DNA from: Deferribacterales bacterium Deferri_01
GTDB taxonomy: Bacteria > Chrysiogenota > Deferribacteres > Deferribacterales > Geovibrionaceae
Reading direction: 5' to 3'
Assembly: GCA_001603805.1 (NCBI GenBank)
Contig: LUZY01000013.1
Coordinates: 124,001 to 188,000, forward strand
Length of the DNA stretch: 64,000 nt
Shown here piece by piece: positions 60,275-64,000 of this stretch. Within the stretch, counting starts at the first letter, position 1. Each line of letters opens with the position of its first letter. Under the pieces are notes generated by a model that made no database searches, was not told the origin of the DNA, and saw nothing but the letters and a program-made list of their open reading frames with translations. A program made the position numbers and the translations under genes.

Positions 60275-61237
60275 TTACTTAAGTACACCCATTTCTTTCC
60301 AGTATTTTGCAGCACCGGGGTGAACAGGGGTGGCTATGCCAGTGAGACCGCCTTCAATGCTCATTTCTTTTGCTGATTTATGGATTTCAACAAGGTGTTT
60401 AAAGCCTGCGGGGCTGTAAACGGCTTTTGTCATTTCATAAACAACATTCTCTGGCACATCTTTGTTAACTACCCATATGGCTCCGTCCTGAATTGTTTCA
60501 ACAGGTTCAGTCTGCCCTTTATAAGTATTTGCAGGGATGACAACTTTTGAATAAAAAGGATATTCGTCAAGGAGTCCGCCTTTCTGAGCATCGTTCCAGA
60601 GGCTCATTATTTTAACATCTGTCTGAAGGGCTGCTTCGATAACGGAAGAGTTGGGGAATCCTGCGAATACCCAGAAACCGTCAAGCTGATTGTTGCCGAA
60701 AGCCGCAGCGGCGTTTCTATAGCCTATGAACTGAGGTTTCATCTTGTCCCAAACTTTGAGCTGAGTGAAGTAGCGCTCTGCATTGGAAGCTGCTCCGGAA
60801 CCTGCATCACCGACACCCACTCTTTTACCTGCGAGATCAGCAGTGGAGTTTACTTTAGAATCTGCTCTCACGATCATGTGAGCAGGAGCGCCGTAAAAAT
60901 AGCCGATCGCCATAACATTTTCATATTTTCTTGTGTCTCCGGTGAGCTGACCTTTTCTGGCAAGGAACACGTCGCCAGCGTACGCAACGCCCATACTTGC
61001 TCTGCCTGAATCAACAAGCCTTACGTTTTCAACCGACCCATTTGATGCGCTCGCAAGGATTCTGATATCCGGTGTTTTGATAAGCTGTGCTATGCCGTTT
61101 GCATAGTACATGAATGTTCCGCCTGAGGGACCGCCTGAAAACTTGTACATAGCGGCGGACGCAGCAGCGGGAAGAGCTATCAGCGCCGTGCAGAGCGCAA
61201 AAATAGCAAAAGCTGTTCTGAAAAGTCCTGACTTCAT
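60275..61237 (-). CDS. TRAP-TAXI solute-binding protein
   Basis: This 320-residue periplasmic binding protein has a cleavable signal peptide (ending AAASA near residue 28) and the TAXI family pattern (GGPSGGTFMYYANGIAQL near 36, SNGSVENVRLVDSGRASMG near 65, GKRVGVGDAGSGAASNAE near 142). Ligands of this family include glutamate and other carboxylates; this one is not known. The coupled fused permease is encoded downstream on the same strand. Confidence 0.92.
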   Translation of the reverse strand: MKSGLFRTAFAIFALCTALIALPAAASAAMYKFSGGPSGGTFMYYANGIAQLIKTPDIRILASASNGSVENVRLVDSGRASMGVAYAGDVFLARKGQLTGDTRKYENVMAIGYFYGAPAHMIVRADSKVNSTADLAGKRVGVGDAGSGAASNAERYFTQLKVWDKMKPQFIGYRNAAAAFGNNQLDGFWVFAGFPNSSVIEAALQTDVKIMSLWNDAQKGGLLDEYPFYSKVVIPANTYKGQTEPVETIQDGAIWVVNKDVPENVVYEMTKAVYSPAGFKHLVEIHKSAKEMSIEGGLTGIATPVHPGAAKYWKEMGVLK

Positions 61238-61428
61238 AAAACTTCCTCCATCATTTGATATGAAAAAATACCATTAAAAGGTACTAATTACAATGGTTTT
61301 GTTGTTTTTATAAAACTGTTTCTTTTTGTAAGTGATTAAAACAAAACGACTTTTATGGTACTATCTCCGTGATTCTTTTAAGTGAAAACGTAATTTAGTA
61401 AAACAATTATTAAATCAGATAAACATCA

Positions 61429-61872
61429 TCAGCGTGATATAAGCACTGAACAATGAGCTTTTCTTGAGACTTTTTCTGTGATGCTGCCAAAGAAAAAACC
61501 ATCTAAAGCACTTTTACCTTTGGAAGAAATTACAATAAGGTCACATGCCATAGTGTCTGCAGTTTTAATAATTTCATCATATGGATTGCCGTGGTTAATT
61601 CTGATAGTCGGTTTAACTGTGCTTCCGGTGAATATGTCTTTTTTTATTTTATCCATTTCATGCTCAATGTGTTCGTCCAGGTGCCTGTTGATTTCTTCAA
61701 GTTTGGAATCATCAAGGAAGAACAAGGGGAGGTTCTCTGCCTCTTTTGCTTTAACATGAATTATCACCAGTTCTGAATCAAACTGTTCGGCAATATCTTT
61801 AGCCTGCTGAACAGCGACTTTGGATGCAGATGAAAAATCTGTCGGAACCAGTATTTTCTTTGGTTTGAACAT
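61429..61872 (-). CDS. Universal stress protein (UspA family)
   Basis: This 147-residue UspA-domain protein starts with the typical KILVPTDFSSAS beta1 segment and ends with the ATP-binding-type loop SSKGKSALDGFFFGSITEKV. It is expected to bind ATP and act under stress. It is monocistronic, 191 bases from the TAXI gene. Confidence 0.9.
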   Translation of the reverse strand: MFKPKKILVPTDFSSASKVAVQQAKDIAEQFDSELVIIHVKAKEAENLPLFFLDDSKLEEINRHLDEHIEHEMDKIKKDIFTGSTVKPTIRINHGNPYDEIIKTADTMACDLIVISSKGKSALDGFFFGSITEKVSRKAHCSVLISR

Positions 61873-61941
61873 AAAATTGCTCCTGTTGTTATTGTCGGAT
61901 TAGAATATGATTTTGTTTTGATGCTTTTGAATGTTCAGATT

Positions 61942-62688
61942 TTAAATATGGTTTGAAAAATAATCAAGAAAATTGTCTGACCTCTTGGAAGTTTCTTCAT
62001 TATTGTTAACAGAAGTGTATTCGCAGTGGAGCATCAGGCGTGGAAATTCTCTTCCTCCGTAAAGTTTATCACCTACAATAGGGAAGCCGGAGTGCGACAA
62101 ATAGGCTCTTAGCTGGTGTCTGTTAGCATGCTTAAGTTCAGCGTTGACAACAGAAAAGCCTTTAAAAAACATGCGGCAGGTGAATATGACTGGATTTACT
62201 CCTTTAGTATCAAGAACTTTTACTTTTTTACGTTTTGCGGCATCGATGGCGTTGTCCATATACAATCTATCTGGAAACCTGTTTTCAACTATAGCAATAT
62301 ATATTTTATTAACGTCCTTAATATCAACTTTATTTCCAACAGCAGCAAGGACTCCGTCCGTTTCATGGTCCAGTCTTGAAATGAGCCTGTGTGTGTTTGG
62401 TACTAAGTCACTTATGGAAATAGGATCTTCAGGCGTATGACGTTCACTGTGCATAAACGGCGGTTTGTAATAAAAAATAACATCGTTCTTGATAGAGATT
62501 ATAAAAGAATCTGTATCGTAAATTTGTTCCGTTTGTTTTATTTCCAATAAAGGATTTTCATCGCCTGCAACTTCAATATCTTTTCTGACAGCTCTGCTGT
62601 TCAGGCTTACTCTGCCTTCTGTTATATATTTCTTTGCGTTTCTGCGTGAAATACCGTATATCTCACTTAATCTTGCGGACAGTCTCAT
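61942..62688 (-). CDS. RluA-family pseudouridine synthase
   Basis: This 248-residue protein has an N-terminal S4 RNA-binding domain (~1-50, LSEIYGISRRNAKKYITEGRV) and a pseudouridine synthase domain with the catalytic aspartate in SRLDHETDG (near residue 107) and the conserved HQLRAYLSHSGFPIVGDKLYGG block near 190. The RLDxxTSG motif is altered to RLDHETDG, but the catalytic Asp remains. It is shorter than typical RluA/RluD proteins. Target base (rRNA or tRNA) unknown. It is divergent from prmA. Confidence 0.85.
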   Translation of the reverse strand: MRLSARLSEIYGISRRNAKKYITEGRVSLNSRAVRKDIEVAGDENPLLEIKQTEQIYDTDSFIISIKNDVIFYYKPPFMHSERHTPEDPISISDLVPNTHRLISRLDHETDGVLAAVGNKVDIKDVNKIYIAIVENRFPDRLYMDNAIDAAKRKKVKVLDTKGVNPVIFTCRMFFKGFSVVNAELKHANRHQLRAYLSHSGFPIVGDKLYGGREFPRLMLHCEYTSVNNNEETSKRSDNFLDYFSNHI

Positions 62689-62717
62689 GGACTGTATTTT
62701 ATCATAACGGAGCAGAA

Positions 62718-63497
62718 ATGAAAGAATATAGATATTTTAAACAGAATGAAGAGTTTGAAGAAGCTCTCTTTGATATGGAACTTACTGTTATTGAAGACAG
62801 TTTTAAAAATGAAGAAACGGTTTACATTGTATATTCAGACACCGATCTTACAGATATTTTCAAGAGCTTCGGAATCGAATTTACAGCAGCAGATATAAAC
62901 GAAACAGGCTGGGAAGAAAAATGGAAGGAGTTCCTCCAGCCCGGCTGGCTTACAGATAATGTCTTCTTTTGCTTTGATGCCGAAACTCCCGCTCCGTCCG
63001 GCAAGGCAGTCCGCATTATTCCTGCCCTTGCTTTCGGAACAGGAACACATGCCACAACGCAGGCGGCTGCAAGGCTTCTGGAAAGTGTTTGTCAGGGAAA
63101 ATCAGTAGCAGATGTGGGCTGCGGGAGTGCGATACTTGCCATAACAGCATCTGTCTGCGGTGCTGAAAAAGTTTATGCTTTTGATATAGATGAACTCGCC
63201 ATGGGGAACGCCCATGAGAATATTGAACTCAACGGATGCAAAAATATTGAAGCATGGGCAGGTGGAATCGAGAGCCTGAACCATCATGCTGATGTGATAG
63301 TGGCAAATATTATTACTTCGGTTCTGAAAGTTATCCACGGTGAGGTCATAGCAAAACAGCCGGAATATATAGTTTACTCAGGCATACTTCAAGAAGAATA
63401 TGAAGAATTTATGTCAGATATAGATATTTCCGATTATGCGGTTGAGGCTGTGGAAGAAGTTAAGGAGTGGAAAGGAGTGCGTCTTAAAAGATGTTAG
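62718..63497 (+). CDS. prmA: Ribosomal protein L11 methyltransferase
   Basis: This 259-residue SAM-dependent methyltransferase trimethylates ribosomal protein L11. It has a short N-terminal substrate domain, the PrmA signature ALAFGTGTHATTQ near residue 108, SAM motif I VADVGCGSAILAI near 130, and the ANII motif near 196. CGGAG lies before the ATG at 62718; a longer frame (62634) overlaps the divergent gene and is rejected. The stop overlaps the start of the next gene by seven bases. Confidence 0.9.
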   Translation: MKEYRYFKQNEEFEEALFDMELTVIEDSFKNEETVYIVYSDTDLTDIFKSFGIEFTAADINETGWEEKWKEFLQPGWLTDNVFFCFDAETPAPSGKAVRIIPALAFGTGTHATTQAAARLLESVCQGKSVADVGCGSAILAITASVCGAEKVYAFDIDELAMGNAHENIELNGCKNIEAWAGGIESLNHHADVIVANIITSVLKVIHGEVIAKQPEYIVYSGILQEEYEEFMSDIDISDYAVEAVEEVKEWKGVRLKRC

Positions 63498-64000
63498 GAG
63501 TAATAGGTGATGTGCATGGATGTGTCAGGACGCTTGATGCTCTTCTGAACAGGCTTTTCGGAGAATACGACATTCACCGGCTGATTTTCCTTGGTGATAT
63601 AGTTGACAGAGGCAGATACTCCAAGGAGGTCTGCGATCTCATTATAGAACTTAAAAAGGAGTATGATGTTACTCTCCTGTTGGGCAATCATGAGGATGTC
63701 ATGATGGACTACCTGCGCTCCTCTCTTCGTTACGGCTTTAAGCAGTTTATGAAACTTGGCGGAGACAAAACAATAAGCTCATTCACCGGAGGGCGGTTCG
63801 ACAAAGAAATGGCTCAGGGAAAGGATGTTTCACTCCTTGCTTACAAATACTTTGAGCCTTATATGGGTTTCTTCAACTCCGCAGTGATATGCGATTCAAT
63901 GGATTACGGTTTTCTCAGACTCCATTTTTCCCATGCCGGTATTGGTGATGGTTCGGGAAACGGAGATGATGAATCATTTAGTCCTCAATTCCGCTTTGTA
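63491..64000 (+). CDS. Metallophosphoesterase (Ser/Thr phosphatase type), 3'-truncated by window
   Basis: An open frame from the ATG at 63491 runs off the window after 170 codons. It has the three phosphoesterase motifs in order: GDVHG near residue 6, GDIVDRG near 36 and GNHE near 66, spaced as in the bacterial PP1-like (diadenosine tetraphosphatase/PrpA) group. The start overlaps the prmA stop by seven bases, so it is probably translated from the same mRNA. Substrate unknown. Confidence 0.88.
   Translation, partial: MLGVIGDVHGCVRTLDALLNRLFGEYDIHRLIFLGDIVDRGRYSKEVCDLIIELKKEYDVTLLLGNHEDVMMDYLRSSLRYGFKQFMKLGGDKTISSFTGGRFDKEMAQGKDVSLLAYKYFEPYMGFFNSAVICDSMDYGFLRLHFSHAGIGDGSGNGDDESFSPQFRFV

Overview
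The window is a single bacterial chromosomal segment, gene-dense and without signs of phage, transposon or CRISPR. The gene set suggests a strictly or facultatively anaerobic Gram-negative bacterium: pyruvate:ferredoxin oxidoreductase, Fe-S lactate oxidation, TRAP transporters, an Mla/MCE envelope transporter, citramalate synthase for isoleucine, and many c-di-GMP and two-component proteins. Together with the moderate GC content this fits a member of the Deferribacterota (Geovibrio/Denitrovibrio/Seleniivibrio-like). That taxonomic placement is inference from gene content, not a computed result.

Layout. 1-2.4 kb: a membrane-protein end, a 48-aa zinc ribbon, a radical SAM enzyme with extra cysteines and a small periplasmic protein. 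2.4-3.8 kb: an alanine/glycine:cation symporter. 4.0-13.4 kb: a 2-hydroxyacid (lactate/glycolate) regulon made of a divergent pair of operons, lutC-lutBA (fused) and dctPQM-glcD-glcF, followed by a FadR/LldR-type GntR repressor gene. Matching AGTGGT...ACCACT operators sit at both predicted start sites. 13.5-18.1 kb: a response regulator/HD-GYP protein and a hybrid histidine kinase. 18.1-20.5 kb: an arsenic cassette (arsC, small thioredoxin, permease, divergent arsR). 20.6-31.0 kb: signalling and surface genes, namely an unknown protein, a PAS protein, an NtrC-type regulator, a degenerate receiver behind a near-perfect sigma-54 promoter, an RsbW-like kinase, a 13-repeat BIG2 lipoprotein and a membrane histidine kinase. 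31.1-33.9 kb: an MrfA-like helicase fused to a DEDDy exonuclease. 34.0-39.5 kb: the hom-apgM-lysC-cimA amino-acid operon, followed by a predicted ~100-nt small RNA. 39.7-42.8 kb: a phasin-like coiled coil, an ABC1/UbiB kinase, a small unknown protein and a metallo-beta-lactamase-fold hydrolase. 42.9-44.7 kb: glnB-glnA behind a sigma-54 promoter. 44.9-47.9 kb: an MCE/Mla operon whose ATPase is degenerate. 48.1-51.7 kb: nifJ. 51.7-58.3 kb: an HD-GYP sensor, then a four-gene operon in the same orientation (cytosolic binding-protein-like protein, HypB-like GTPase, soluble ABC ATPase, Cys-rich PAS kinase). 58.4-61.2 kb: a TRAP-TAXI transporter. 61.4-64.0 kb: a universal stress protein, a pseudouridine synthase, prmA and a truncated metallophosphoesterase.

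How the parts fit together. Lactate-type acids would enter through the TRAP transporter and be oxidised to pyruvate by Lut and Glc-type Fe-S enzymes. NifJ then turns pyruvate into acetyl-CoA and reduced ferredoxin. Nitrogen control is visible as a sigma-54-driven PII/glutamine synthetase pair.

The strongest candidates for undescribed biology are: (i) the permease-less binding protein/GTPase/ABC ATPase/Cys-PAS kinase operon at 54.2-58.3 kb; (ii) the pseudo-ATPase in the MCE operon; (iii) the small RNA at ~39.52-39.62 kb with a C-rich loop complementary to ribosome binding sites; and (iv) the MrfA-MrfB-like single-chain fusion.
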